The notes under the pieces are model-generated. The model ran no database searches and was not told the DNA's origin. It saw only the letters and a program-made list of their open reading frames with translations. The position numbers were made by a program, and so were the translations under genes. From NCBI GenBank assembly GCA_017415105.1, contig JAFQJD010000010.1:1-53952 (forward strand): a DNA stretch of 53,952 nucleotides. Direction: 5' to 3'. Shown here piece by piece: positions 33,972 to 44,200 of the stretch. The DNA is from Clostridia bacterium. Lineage in GTDB: Bacteria > Bacillota > Clostridia > UBA1381. Positions within the stretch are counted from its first letter, which is position 1, and every line of letters begins with the position of its first letter.

Positions 33972-35192
33972 TCAATCTTCGATGCCGTTCCTCTTCCTCA
34001 TCATTGAACGAACCTTGAGCGGTAAGCCGAAGAGGTTTATAAAGCCCTCTGAATCCTTGTGGCTGTATAGCTCCTTACTGTCGCCAAATGATGCGATTTC
34101 CTCGCTGTAGAGTGAGTACGGTGACTTTGCACCTGCAGGTGTGCATGAGCCCTTGTATAGCTTCACACGAACCTCACCTGTAACTGTCTTTTCCATTTCG
34201 TCATACATAGCTGACATAGCCTCACGAAGCGGTGTGAACCACTTTCCGTCATATACAAGCTCTGAGAAACGGATTGCACTCTGACGCTTGAACGCCTGTG
34301 TGTCACGGTCAAGACAGAGATACTCAAGCTCTGTTATAGCTGTGTAAAGGATTGTACCGCCCGGTGTTTCATAAACACCACGTGATTTCATACCAACAAG
34401 TCTGTCCTCTACTATATCTGCGATACCCACACCGTGCTTGCCGCCAAGCTCGTTAAGCTTTTCAACCAATGCACGCGGCTGCATCTTTTCACCGTCAATT
34501 GATACAGGAATACCTGCTTCAAAACCGATTGTTACATACTCTGCCTCATCGGGTGCCTGCTCGGGTGATACACCAAGCTTTAACAGACTGTCAAGCTGTG
34601 GCTCGTTCCACGGATCCTCAAGGTCAACGCCCTCGTGGCTGATGTGCCAAATGTTTCTGTCACGTGAATACAAATCCTTCTTTGTAACCGGACATTCGAT
34701 GCCGTGCTTTTCTGCATAGTCAACTGCATCCTCACGTGATTTGATATCCCATACACGCCATGGAGCTATAATCTTAAGTGACGGATCAAGTGCCTTTATT
34801 GAAAGCTCGAAACGTACCTGGTCGTTACCCTTACCTGTAGCACCGTGACAGATTGCAACAGCACCTTCCTTATGTGCAACGTCAACCAATGCCTTTGCGA
34901 TTATGGGACGTGCGTGTGATGTGCCCAAAAGGTACTTGCCCTCATATACCGCTCCTGACTTTAATGTCGGGAATATGTAATCCTCAACGTATTCATCACG
35001 CAAATCTGCAATGTAGCACTTTATAGCACCTGTTCTTAATGCACGCTCTTCAAGTCCGTCTGTTTCCTTACCCTGACCAACGTCACCGCAAACACATACT
35101 ACATCGTAGTCGTAATTTTCCTTTAACCAGTGAATGATAATCGAAGTATCAAGTCCACCTGAATATGCTAATACAACCTTGTCTTTAGCCAT
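33972..35192 (-). CDS. argG: Argininosuccinate synthase
   Basis: Joins citrulline and aspartate with ATP to argininosuccinate in arginine synthesis. The 406-residue protein has the N-type ATP pyrophosphatase loop [12 protein letters not shown] (residues 8-19), GVARPIIAK-like [24 protein letters not shown] near 117 and the RGVYETPGG segment. I chose the ATG at 35192 with GAAAGGAATG upstream; the frame continues 32 codons further without homology, across the promoter. argH is not adjacent, so the gene is monocistronic here. Confidence 0.96.
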   Translation of the reverse strand: MAKDKVVLAYSGGLDTSIIIHWLKENYDYDVVCVCGDVGQGKETDGLEERALRTGAIKCYIADLRDEYVEDYIFPTLKSGAVYEGKYLLGTSHARPIIAKALVDVAHKEGAVAICHGATGKGNDQVRFELSIKALDPSLKIIAPWRVWDIKSREDAVDYAEKHGIECPVTKKDLYSRDRNIWHISHEGVDLEDPWNEPQLDSLLKLGVSPEQAPDEAEYVTIGFEAGIPVSIDGEKMQPRALVEKLNELGGKHGVGIADIVEDRLVGMKSRGVYETPGGTILYTAITELEYLCLDRDTQAFKRQSAIRFSELVYDGKWFTPLREAMSAMYDEMEKTVTGEVRVKLYKGSCTPAGAKSPYSLYSEEIASFGDSKELYSHKDSEGFINLFGLPLKVRSMMRKRNGIED

Positions 35193-35259
35193 TATAAATT
35201 CATTCCTTTCGATTGCCGAATTTTGCCTTGCAAATCGGCTTGGTTTATAGTATAATGGT

Positions 35260-35288
35260 ATTATACTACATTTTTTCATAATATTCAA
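35260..35288 (-). promoter_or_regulatory. Promoter of argG
   Basis: Minus-strand TTGAAT (35283-35288), 17-base spacer, TATAAT (35260-35265). An ARG-box operator was looked for by eye and is not obvious. Confidence 0.65.
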
Positions 35289-35369
35289 TAGTTAAAATAC
35301 AATAAATAAAAATGAATATTTATGAATTTATATGCAAGTTTTATGAATTTTTATACAGGGGTGTGTATA

Positions 35370-35873
35370 GTGATAATAATCGGAATAGACCCCGGCTATG
35401 CAATAGTCGGTATCGGAGTAATAGAATATGTGGGGAACAAGTTCAGAACACTTGAATACGGTGCAATAACCACTCCGGCAGGAATGCCGACAGTAGACAG
35501 ACTCAAAAAGATATATGACGAGATGACAGTGTATCTTGAAAAGTACAAGCCTGATGCCGTTGCAATAGAGGAGCTGTTTTTTAACTCAAACCAGAAAACA
35601 GCTATTCACGTTGCACAGGCAAGAGGTGTTATTCTTGTTTCGGTACGCAATAAAAACATACCGATTTGCGAATATACACCGCTCCAGGTCAAGCAGAGCG
35701 TAACAGGCTACGGCAGAGCCGATAAGAAACAGATACAGCAGATGGTTAAAATGCTTCTGGGACTTAACGTAATCCCAAAGCCTGACGATGCCGCCGATGC
35801 ATTGGCACTTGCAATCTGCCACGCACACTCAAACAAGATGAATTCGATGCTGAATCTAAATACAGTGCGTTAA
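35370..35873 (+). CDS. ruvC: Holliday junction endonuclease RuvC
   Basis: A 167-residue resolvase that cuts Holliday junctions with RuvAB. Catalytic acidic residues are in [10 protein letters not shown] (near residue 7), AIEELFF (near 66) and [15 protein letters not shown] (near 140). I chose the GTG at 35370 because AGGGGTGTGTATA precedes it and the protein starts IIIGIDPG as usual; an ATG at 35322 would add 16 residues. ruvAB are not in this window. A terminator overlaps its stop. Confidence 0.94.
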   Translation: MIIIGIDPGYAIVGIGVIEYVGNKFRTLEYGAITTPAGMPTVDRLKKIYDEMTVYLEKYKPDAVAIEELFFNSNQKTAIHVAQARGVILVSVRNKNIPICEYTPLQVKQSVTGYGRADKKQIQQMVKMLLGLNVIPKPDDAADALALAICHAHSNKMNSMLNLNTVR

Positions 35874-35901
35874 AGCCCTACTCACGGGGCTTTATTTTTT
35901 T
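35872..35901 (+). terminator. Terminator of ruvC
   Basis: AAAGCCC (35872-35878) and GGGCTTT (35887-35893) with a T-rich tail to 35901. Confidence 0.8.
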
Positions 35902-35945
35902 GCATAGTATAATGTAGAGAAAAACAAAGAAAAGAGGTGAAAAAC

Positions 35946-36191
35946 ATGCTTGTAACAATTGGTTCGGTAACAACTGCATCACGTGCGGCAAAGGTGATAC
36001 GCAGGGAGCTTGGCATAAATGTACAGGTTATCCATACACCCACACAACTTAACCGTGGCGGATGCTCGTATTCGATCAGATTCAGCGATAACTATCATAT
36101 GTCGGTAAAACGTGTAATTTCAGACTATAGAATCCCTGTGAAACGATGGTACAGCGAAGAGGGTGCAGGTGTGTACAATGATTTATCTTGA
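35946..36191 (+). CDS. DUF3343 protein (putative Se/S carrier-like)
   Basis: An 81-residue protein of the DUF3343 type: VTIGSVTTASRAAKVI at the start, then VQVIHTPTQLNRGGCSYSIRF with a single conserved-looking cysteine in the GGCSYS loop. Such small proteins are proposed to carry sulfur or selenium received from a cysteine desulfurase, which is the next gene and overlaps this one by 14 bases. The ATG at 35946 has AAAGAGGTGAAAA upstream. A TATAAT at about 35908 could be its promoter. Confidence 0.8.
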   Translation: MLVTIGSVTTASRAAKVIRRELGINVQVIHTPTQLNRGGCSYSIRFSDNYHMSVKRVISDYRIPVKRWYSEEGAGVYNDLS

Positions 36192-37293
36192 CAACGCCGC
36201 CACCACACGTAAAAAACCGTATTCAGTGTATGCGGCAATGCTCCGCTATTCGCTCTTTATGGGCGGCAACGCCGGCAGAGGCGGAAACGGGCTGTCGCTC
36301 GGCGGTATAAATACCATTCTTTCAGCACAGGAATCGGCGGCAAAGCTTTTCGGAGTGGCGGATGAGAGTAATGTAATATTTACGCTCAATGCAACCTATG
36401 CACTCAATATGGCGATTTTAGGTACACTTGCACCTGATGACCATATAGTAGTAACCGCAATGGACCACAACAGTGTCCTTCGTCCGGCAGCATTGCACGG
36501 TAATTATTCGGTTGCAAAAGCCGATAAATCGGGATTCGTTTCGCCGGGCTCTGTCAGAAAATGTATAAAGCCCAATACGAAGCTTGTGGTTTGCACGCAC
36601 GTATCAAATGTCTGCGGAACACGCCAAAATGTTGCAGAAATAGCACGCACAGCACACAAAAACGGTGCGTTATTTTTACTTGATGCGTCGCAGAGTGCCG
36701 GAAGCATGGAAGTTGATATGACAAAAACAGGTGCGGATATGATTGCCTGCCCCGGACACAAGGGGCTTATGGGCCCGATGGGCACGGGAATTCTATGTAT
36801 AAAAGAACCGGAGCGTGTCAGGGCAATAATTGTCGGCGGTACAGGAAGCGAGTCAGAATCAGTCGCACAGCCCGACTCAATGCCCGAAAAATTCCACAGC
36901 GGAACAGTAAATACCCCTGCACTTGCAGGACTTAAAAAGGGTATTGATTTTGTGCTTGATACGGGAGTTGACGCTATCGGCAGACACGAACACCGGCTAA
37001 ATACCATTTTCCGTGATAATCTGCGTGAAATGGACGGCATTAAAATCTACGGCAGAAATGATACCGGAATAACTGCGTTTAATATCGGTAATATCCCAAG
37101 TGAGGATGTCGCCGCAATGCTTGGCGATAACTTTATTATCCGTGCCGGATACCACTGTGCACCGCTTGCTCATAAGGCACTCGGCACAGACAACGGCGGT
37201 GCTGTACGCGTATCACCCGGTTACTACAACACGGTAAAAGATATAGAGAAAATAACCGATGCGGTATATAAAATTGTAAAACGGGAAATATAG
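36178..37293 (+). CDS. Cysteine desulfurase family protein (class V aminotransferase fold)
   Basis: A 371-residue PLP enzyme that should release sulfur or selenium from cysteine or selenocysteine. YLDNAATTRKK opens the protein, the PLP lysine is in CPGHKGLMGPMGTG (near residue 200) and the catalytic cysteine is in AGYHCAPLAH (near 325). It resembles the EF2568-type subfamily more than IscS or SufS (judged from motif style, not from a search). The start ATG lies inside the DUF3343 gene, so the two are translationally coupled and probably a donor-carrier pair. A weak hairpin (37300-37327) follows the stop. Confidence 0.88.
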   Translation: MIYLDNAATTRKKPYSVYAAMLRYSLFMGGNAGRGGNGLSLGGINTILSAQESAAKLFGVADESNVIFTLNATYALNMAILGTLAPDDHIVVTAMDHNSVLRPAALHGNYSVAKADKSGFVSPGSVRKCIKPNTKLVVCTHVSNVCGTRQNVAEIARTAHKNGALFLLDASQSAGSMEVDMTKTGADMIACPGHKGLMGPMGTGILCIKEPERVRAIIVGGTGSESESVAQPDSMPEKFHSGTVNTPALAGLKKGIDFVLDTGVDAIGRHEHRLNTIFRDNLREMDGIKIYGRNDTGITAFNIGNIPSEDVAAMLGDNFIIRAGYHCAPLAHKALGTDNGGAVRVSPGYYNTVKDIEKITDAVYKIVKREI

Positions 37294-37385
37294 CTTTATC
37301 GGATAGAACCCGGCTGTGTTCTGTCCGTATACATATAAAATGGGCTGAAAAAGGGGAAAATACTTGAAAAATTTGAAAAAAAGTA

Positions 37386-37436
37386 TTGACAAACACAAAA
37401 ACTTATGCTAAAATAATCAAGGTCAAGCAGTTGACC
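37386..37436 (+). promoter_or_regulatory. Promoter and leader hairpin of the tRNA operon
   Basis: TTGACA (37386-37391), 17-base spacer, TAAAAT (37409-37414) with the extended -10 TG. A hairpin GGTCAA-GCAG-TTGACC (37421-37436) sits at the expected transcript start, 20 bases before the first tRNA. Confidence 0.85.
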
Positions 37437-37455
37437 TGATAAAAAACTTGAATAT

Positions 37456-37529
37456 GCGGGTGTAGTTCAATGGTAGAATCCCAGCCTTCCAAGCTGGTCG
37501 TGTGGGTTCGATTCCCATCACCCGCTCCA
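37456..37529 (+). tRNA. tRNA-Gly (anticodon TCC)
   Basis: Complete 74-base cloverleaf. The acceptor pairs GCGGGTG with CACCCGC, the anticodon loop is CTTCCAA, and CCA is encoded. First gene of a five-tRNA operon. Confidence 0.96.
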
Positions 37530-37539
37530 TTATTTTTAT

Positions 37540-37616
37540 GCGACTGTAGCTCAGTTGGATAGAGCAATTGCCTTCTAAGCAATGGGCCAGGGGTTCGAAT
37601 CCCTTCAGTCGCGCCA
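37540..37616 (+). tRNA. tRNA-Arg (anticodon TCT)
   Basis: Complete cloverleaf. The acceptor pairs GCGACTG with CAGTCGC, the anticodon loop is CTTCTAA, and CCA is encoded. It lies 10 bases after tRNA-Gly. Confidence 0.96.
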
Positions 37617-37636
37617 GCCCTATGGGCTAAAAATAT

Positions 37637-37714
37637 GGTGGGTATAGTTCAGTTGGTTAGAGCGTCAGTTTGTGGCACTGAATGTCGTGGGTTCGAGTCC
37701 CACTATCCACCCCA
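37637..37714 (+). tRNA. tRNA-His (anticodon GTG)
   Basis: Complete cloverleaf with anticodon loop TTGTGGC. An extra 5' G at 37637 pairs with the C at 37711, the encoded G-1 identity element of histidine tRNAs. CCA is encoded. Confidence 0.96.
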
Positions 37715-37754
37715 TTTTATTTTTAGCAGGTAAGGACACGCCTGAATTATATCC

Positions 37755-37830
37755 GGGGATATCGCCAAGTCGGTAAGGCAACGGATTTTGATTCCGTCAT
37801 GCGTAGGTTCGAGTCCTGCTATCCCTGCCA
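37755..37830 (+). tRNA. tRNA-Gln (anticodon TTG)
   Basis: Complete cloverleaf. The acceptor pairs GGGGATA with TATCCCT (one G-T pair), the anticodon loop is TTTTGAT, and CCA is encoded. Its last base abuts the first base of tRNA-Lys. Confidence 0.95.
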
Positions 37831-37906
37831 GGGCCATTAGCTCAGTTGGCAGAGCACTTGACTTTTAATCAAGTTGTCCGGAGTTCGAATCTCCGATGGC
37901 TCACCA
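37831..37906 (+). tRNA. tRNA-Lys (anticodon TTT)
   Basis: Complete cloverleaf. The acceptor pairs GGGCCAT with ATGGCTC, the anticodon loop is CTTTTAA, the T arm is CGGAG-TTCGAAT-CTCCG, and CCA is encoded. Last tRNA of the operon and the last clearly chromosomal gene before the phage-like region, so its 3' end is a candidate attachment site. Confidence 0.96.
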
Positions 37907-37946
37907 TAAGCGTATTATCCGAACTGTTTATGTTTGCGATAATAGT

Positions 37947-37989
37947 AAAACTCCGTAGCAGATAAACCTGCTGCGGAGTTTTATTTTTG
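37947..37989 (+). terminator. Terminator of the tRNA operon
   Basis: AAAACTCCGTAGCAG (37947-37961) pairs with CTGCTGCGGAGTTTT (37968-37982), one G-T pair, followed by ATTTTTG. Confidence 0.88.
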
Positions 37990-37996
37990 TACTTAT

Positions 37997-38263
37997 GTTA
38001 CGGAGTTACAAACAAATTCCTATATACACACATATACATAGGCGTAAAGAATATTTTTTCTCTATAAACTCTTTATTTAATACTTAATAGGAAATAAATG
38101 TTACATTGTTTACAAATAAGGGAAAACCCTTTTATACTGCAAATTATGAGTGTAACAATTAAAGTTACAAATGGTGTTACACTTGTTTTTATGTAACAAG
38201 CAATTTCGTTACATATTTACACGCTTTTCAGCCTGTAACACCATTTGTTGCACTTTTAGTAAC
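37997..38263. repeat. Cluster of GTTAC/GTAAC words at the prophage edge
   Basis: Ten GTTAC or GTAAC pentamers occur in 267 bases, eight of them from 38100 to 38263, and most are the hexamer GTTACA/TGTAAC. They form nested inverted pairs: TGTAAC/GTTACA (38151-38169), ATGTAAC/GTTACAT (38191-38214), and a perfect 15-base pair ACAAATGGTGTTACA (38167-38181) with TGTAACACCATTTGT (38234-38248). The stretch between tRNA-Lys and the giant gene otherwise holds only the tRNA terminator and AT-rich sequence. Confidence 0.75.
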
Positions 38264-38266
38264 ACA

Positions 38267-41200
38267 TTAGTCCTTGACAGATTTTTGAGCTTTGCCGTAG
38301 TATTTCTGTTGATACTTTTTATTCAGTACCTTTTTAACCTCTGTGCTTGTTTCCTCTAAAGCTGCTGTGTAATCTGCGGTATTGGAAATGTTGTTGCCCT
38401 GCCAAGTACGATATTTTTCAACCAAGTTTAGATAGTCTTTGATGTAGGCATCGTACTCTTGTGGTGTCATTTGATATTCGCACTTGGTTCTGAGATAGCT
38501 TCCGTCTGAACGCTTTATCCTCTTACCGTTTGAGTTTGTTTCATAGACAGTCCATTCCATTGTGGATTCAGGTAAACTTGTGATAATAACATCATCAGAA
38601 ACCTTTTCACCGTCAAGACGGCTAAGCATATTTGTCTGCGATGCCGTATTGTCATAATCCCAACGATTAAGAGCTTTAAGCAGATAGGCTCTGCCGTTTC
38701 TCTGTTCACTCTCAGGCAGTGCCTTTACAGCTTTATTCATACCTGAAATATAGCTTGTGATTATAGCGTTCTGCTCATACTCTACGGCCGTGTCGATAGT
38801 TCCGGCATACTGAAATGCTTTCTCAGCCTTTTCCTCGTTCTCATACATTCTGTTAAGAACATCAGTAGAATAGTTGCTGTCTGATACAAATTTGTTTCTC
38901 AGACCGATGCTTGTGTCTTTGCGTTCAGGGTTCATCGGGAACAGTGCTTTGTTTACCTGACCGAGAATACCTGTATAAGAGGAAATCAGGTGGTCTATCT
39001 TTTTAGGTGACATATCAATATCCCTTGCAAGCTTTGTCTGACCTAATGCGTAAGCAATCTTTGTAGTGCTGTCTGTGTACCTCTCATTGCTCGGAGTGTA
39101 TTTGTCATACATACCCTCGATAGGTGTTCCCTTGAAGTCCTGATTGAAACCTACATCTACTATACCGCCCAAGATAGTGCTACCCAATACTGAGTGAGCT
39201 GCATTAACAGGGTCGAGTGTGTCCGGGAGCATCGGCGGTAATAACTGCTGTCCTAAATATGTGCCAAAATCATAGAACGCTTCTTCGTTTTCGCTGAGCA
39301 GGTATTCAAGGGTTCTTTCCGTTATTGTATCAAGTAAAGCATTTTCTCTCGGTTTCGGAAGCGATATAAACTTACCATCGCCAAGAGCGTAATTATAAAA
39401 GTTGTTTTTCTTATACGCTGATAGGTTTTTATATCCTTCCTCGTCAACCTCTCTATTGTAGAGATAGCCGAGAATACCCATAATCAAAGCATTAAGCAAC
39501 CACTTTAACAATGTTTTATAACGCTTCTTAATATCTTTGTTTGTGATTGTGCGGAAAGTCTTGTCAAGACCTTGTATTGCAGCATTGTTGAACATTATAA
39601 CCTTGTTGACTGTTTTTGCAGTATCACCGCTACCACTACGCTTAAAGTTTGTGGTAAGGTCACTTGCGTTGAATATAGCTTCCTGCAGGTCACCACCGTT
39701 TGCAAGTGTTCTTTGGAATTCTGCAAATCTCGGTACACTTTCGATTAAGTCATTGAACGATGCAACTGTTTCAACCGGGTGTCTGAATATCGAATATGCC
39801 AACCGTCTTGCTTTTCCCATATCCTTTTGAGATACTTTACGCAAAGTCGATTTAATATTTTCAATATTTGCACTAAGCTCTGAGGAATGACCGCCACCCA
39901 TTGCCTTATACTGTTTATAGCTTTCACCGTTTGCAATAATGGTAGCAAGAGCTTTGACATACTGAGCAGCAAAGGTTACAGGGTTGTTGACCTCTGACAG
40001 CTTATATGCCGTGCCATAATCTCGGATAGCGTTTGTAACAGCAAATATCGGGTTGTTTTGAGTAATCAACAATTTCATAGGTTGCATTACAGAATTCATT
40101 ACTTTTAACAGTCCCGATGTCTGTTGCGGTGACAACTCTGCAACAGATGTGTAAAAAGCGTTGTCGTGTATCTGATAGTATGAGGGAGTACCGCCCTGCA
40201 GAACGGTCACAATCTTTTTGTTTGCATTTGCAATAGGTGTAGAGTCTGTAACCGCATCGCCGAATATTTCATCGAACATATCACTAACAGCGAAATAGTC
40301 CTCTGCATTAAGTTGGTGTTGGAGTGCTTCTGTGAAGCTCTCTTTTTGCTTCGATATATCTGTGAAATGAGGTATCATATCGGGTGATACTTTTTCCATA
40401 AACTGACCGAAGCCGTCCACATTATCAGCGTAGTTCGCCCAAATACGCATAACCTGATTTCTAAGAGCAAACTTAACCATTTTTTCTGTATTTCTGATAA
40501 TACTTTCAGTAGGACTGATTATCATAGCACCGCTGCCCTTAGCTCTCATAATCGGTGAGCGTTGGTTTGCAAAAGTGCCTTTTGCCATTCCTGACCTCTT
40601 GTTTCCGACTGCTCTGTAAAACGGTACATAGGACGGATATTTACGGTTAAGTGTTTCTAATGTTTCTCTTGTCATACCGCCTGCCGGGATAACAAAGTGC
40701 TTTAATACATTGTTCTGATATTCGTATAAATTCTCGGCAGCAGTTTTGATTTCAGGGTGTGTATCCTCAATCTCTGCTATCTGCTTTTTGATTTCATCGA
40801 CATTTTCCAATGTATCATCGGCGAAAACCCTCTTAGCTGTTACATCGTCCTGCTCCGGGGCAATCCATTCTAACGAGTGACGGAGTACAAGGTATCTATC
40901 AAGCAACTTAACATCTTTTGAATCAACCATACCGATACAATCTATAAAGGATTTAGCATCAATCAAGTCACCGCTTAAATTACGGAAACCCTCACAGACT
41001 AAGTAATTTGCAACGGCGTGTGCGTTCAGGGAGTTTGTCGCAAGCACATAGGCGTTACCTTTTCCTGATAATGTTCTGCCGGTTGCATCTTGCACATAGT
41101 CAACAGCTTCTTTCTGTGGGTGGAAACTATCAACCCAATTTGTATAGAATTTTTCCCACTTTTCTCTAAAGGGTACTTTTTCCTTTTTCTGTGAGCTTGT

Positions 41201-44200
41201 TATAGCTGCATCGTATCTCTCAGATATGTTATATGATAAGTATTCATTTACCGCAGAAGCTATTTCATTAACAGCCTTTAAGTCCTCTTTGGAAAGAGCC
41301 TGTATAAACTCTGCATAAAATTCCGGGCAAAGTCTGACTGCTTCATTGGTGTTTTTGAGATAGCTCCTGATAAATTCTGCAACTGATTCTTTATTCTTTG
41401 TGACATCATCATCGTACATATCTAAGTATTCCTGAGATACGGAGTTGCGGAGTATAGCAACGCTTTCCAAACCGTCTAATCCATACTTTTTGCAGAGGTG
41501 GTGTCCTAATTCGTGAGAGATTGTCGGCAGGTTGTTTGCTATTCTCGTCCTGATTGTTTCAGGTTTTGCCTTGTAAATGCCCGAAGCTTCTCGGTCTGTT
41601 ACTTTACCTGTCGCAATAGGAATACCGAATTTTTCACTAATACTGCGTACAATGTCCGCAATATTAACACCTTTGACCTTGTTATCCTCAACACGCTCGG
41701 TCGCCCACCTGTTTTCAAGGACAGTATCTTCAGACAGGTTCAAATCTCTGCTGCTTAATACCTCATCATCAGATGCCGTGTCTGTTTCAGTCGGTTCAGA
41801 CTGTTTCTGTTCGCTATAATGTTCATAACGATAGGTAATATCCTTTTGCTTTTCAAGTGCTGCTGAGAGTTCAGCTTCTTTTTCAAAAGGTTTATTAACC
41901 TCGGTCTTAGCAAACTCTAAGTCCTTTTGGAGCTGTTCAAGGCGTGCCTGCTGTTTGGTCTGCTCAGCAGTCAAGCGATTCAGAACACCTGCAATTCTTG
42001 CTATGTTATTACCGCTTCCGCCTGCATACTCAACATTGTATTCGTTTGCACCCTTTAATACTAAGGTGTAACCGATACCGCCTGTATCACCTTTGAACAT
42101 AATATCAAAGCCGTTGTATTCGCCAAGCTTTGTAAAGTTACCGTTCTTTGGTGCTGATTTCACAGCTTCGCCAAGAGCCTTGTTAGCTTCACCCTGTTTG
42201 TCGAATTTCTTACCCTTGATTATCATTTCAGCTTTTTCGCCGTATTTATCCCTAAGGGCAATATCCTGAGCCAATCTATCAAGGTATGTTGTAAGTCTGC
42301 TTATGATACCGGGGTTTTTAGCGATTGCATCTTGATAGCGATACATTTCGCTTTTATAGTTGCGTTCAAGGGTTTTAAGTCTGATAACCTCTTTGTCAAT
42401 GTCAATCTTCTCTTTTACAAGAGGATTGCCTGAGGTAATCGCCATAGCAGTTGCAGCATCAACACCTGCACCGCTATCCTCGTCTGCTCCTATATCTTCC
42501 ATTTCTGCAACCTGTTCACCTCTTAAAGCACGGCGTATCATTTCGCCTTTACGGTCAACAGCCTGCCATTTATGGCTATCAAAGGTATTTTCCTGTAAGA
42601 ATCTGTATATACGGACCTCAGGATTGATGTTTCCTGCACGAATACCACGAGCGTTGCCCTGTTCCCAATCGGACGGCTTGTATGTAACAGTAGGGTGGTA
42701 TATAGCCACTACACGCTTCTGAACATTCAGACCCTCAGCCATTTTCTGTGATGTGCCGATTAGAACACGAACCTCACCGCTATTTACTTTTTCATAGAGA
42801 GCTTCAAGCTGTGCATCGCTTTGGTCTTTAACTATAACAATCTCGTCTTTCGGTATGCCCTTTTCAATGAGCTTTTTCATTATATCCTTATGCAGATTGA
42901 AAGAATATACCGTACCTGAGCCTGAACCTTTGTCGCAGAATATAATCTGAGTACCCTTGATGTCCTTAGATGCTTTGTATTCATCGAACACAAGACCGCA
43001 CATTGTATTGATTTTACTGTCTGCATAATCAAGCTCGTCTAAGGAGTAGTCCTTAAAAATGTTATGCTCTGATTCTGCACCGCTTAACATTCGCAGGTCA
43101 ACGGCAGCGGCATCAGCCATAGCCATAACCTGACCGTATGTTCTCAGCAATTCTGCTTTCGGTGTCTTAGCAATAATGCTTGAAATTTCTTCCTCGATTT
43201 GTCTGTGTTCTGCAGTGCCGTCAAGCTTAACATCTTTATATACGGCTTTCGGTAGGTTCTTAACAACATCATCAGTAAAGACAATATCAGCGAATTGTCT
43301 GAACATACCAATCATTTCAGATACATTGATAAAGCTACGGATAATCTGTGTTGATTTCGTCTTTATCTTATTGTCTATGCCGATTTCGGTATTTGTTTCA
43401 ATCTTGGCAAAGGTATTTACCCATTCATCAAGAGAGTGTATTCCGGCATCTTCCAAAATGTCAGGACGAACCATACGCATCATATTGTAAATTTCAGAAA
43501 CAGTATTCGTAATAGGTGTACCTGTACCGAATATAATCTTGCCGTCTATGGAACGCATATAGTCTAATTTCATTAGCATATCGTTAGCCATTTGTGCATT
43601 GTTTCTGTTTACAAGACCTTTTATATCGAGCTTTGTCGGTGTCAAAATGCTCTTGTAGTTGTGAGCTTCATCAACACAAATACAGTCGATACCGAGCTTT
43701 TCAAATTCAACACTGTTTTCATCACGAACAGTATCAGAGTTTAAGTCCTTTAGTTTCTGTTCAAGATTATCTCTCTGAGTAATTAAACCCTTTAGCTGTC
43801 GTCTTGATACATCACGGTCATTCTGAGCAAGCGAGATTTGATATTCCAAATCTTCTAACTGCTGATTTGCATAGTTAGCTTGCAGCTCATTACTTACAGG
43901 AATTTTTGTAAATGTGGTTCTTGCGATAAGAACAATATCCCAATCGTTGGAATTTACAAGACCGAGCATAGTCTGTCTTTTCTTATTTGCTGTGTCTATT
44001 ACAAGCACCTTAGCGTTTGGATACGCCTGAGCAATATCACGCTTAAAGTCAACGACCTTATTGTTAGGTACGACCATAGCTGCCTTGTTGATAAGACCCA
44101 TACGCTTTGCTTCCATAACAGAAGCAATCATTTCAAAGGTTTTACCTGTACCAACACCGTGAGCAAATAGAATATTCCCACCGAACAAGAAGCGTGCTAT

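Noticed and set aside
37997-38263. Inverted repeats as the terminator of the giant gene
   Set aside because: The 15-base arms are separated by 52 bases and lack a T run on the minus strand. The many GTTACA words fit protein binding better.
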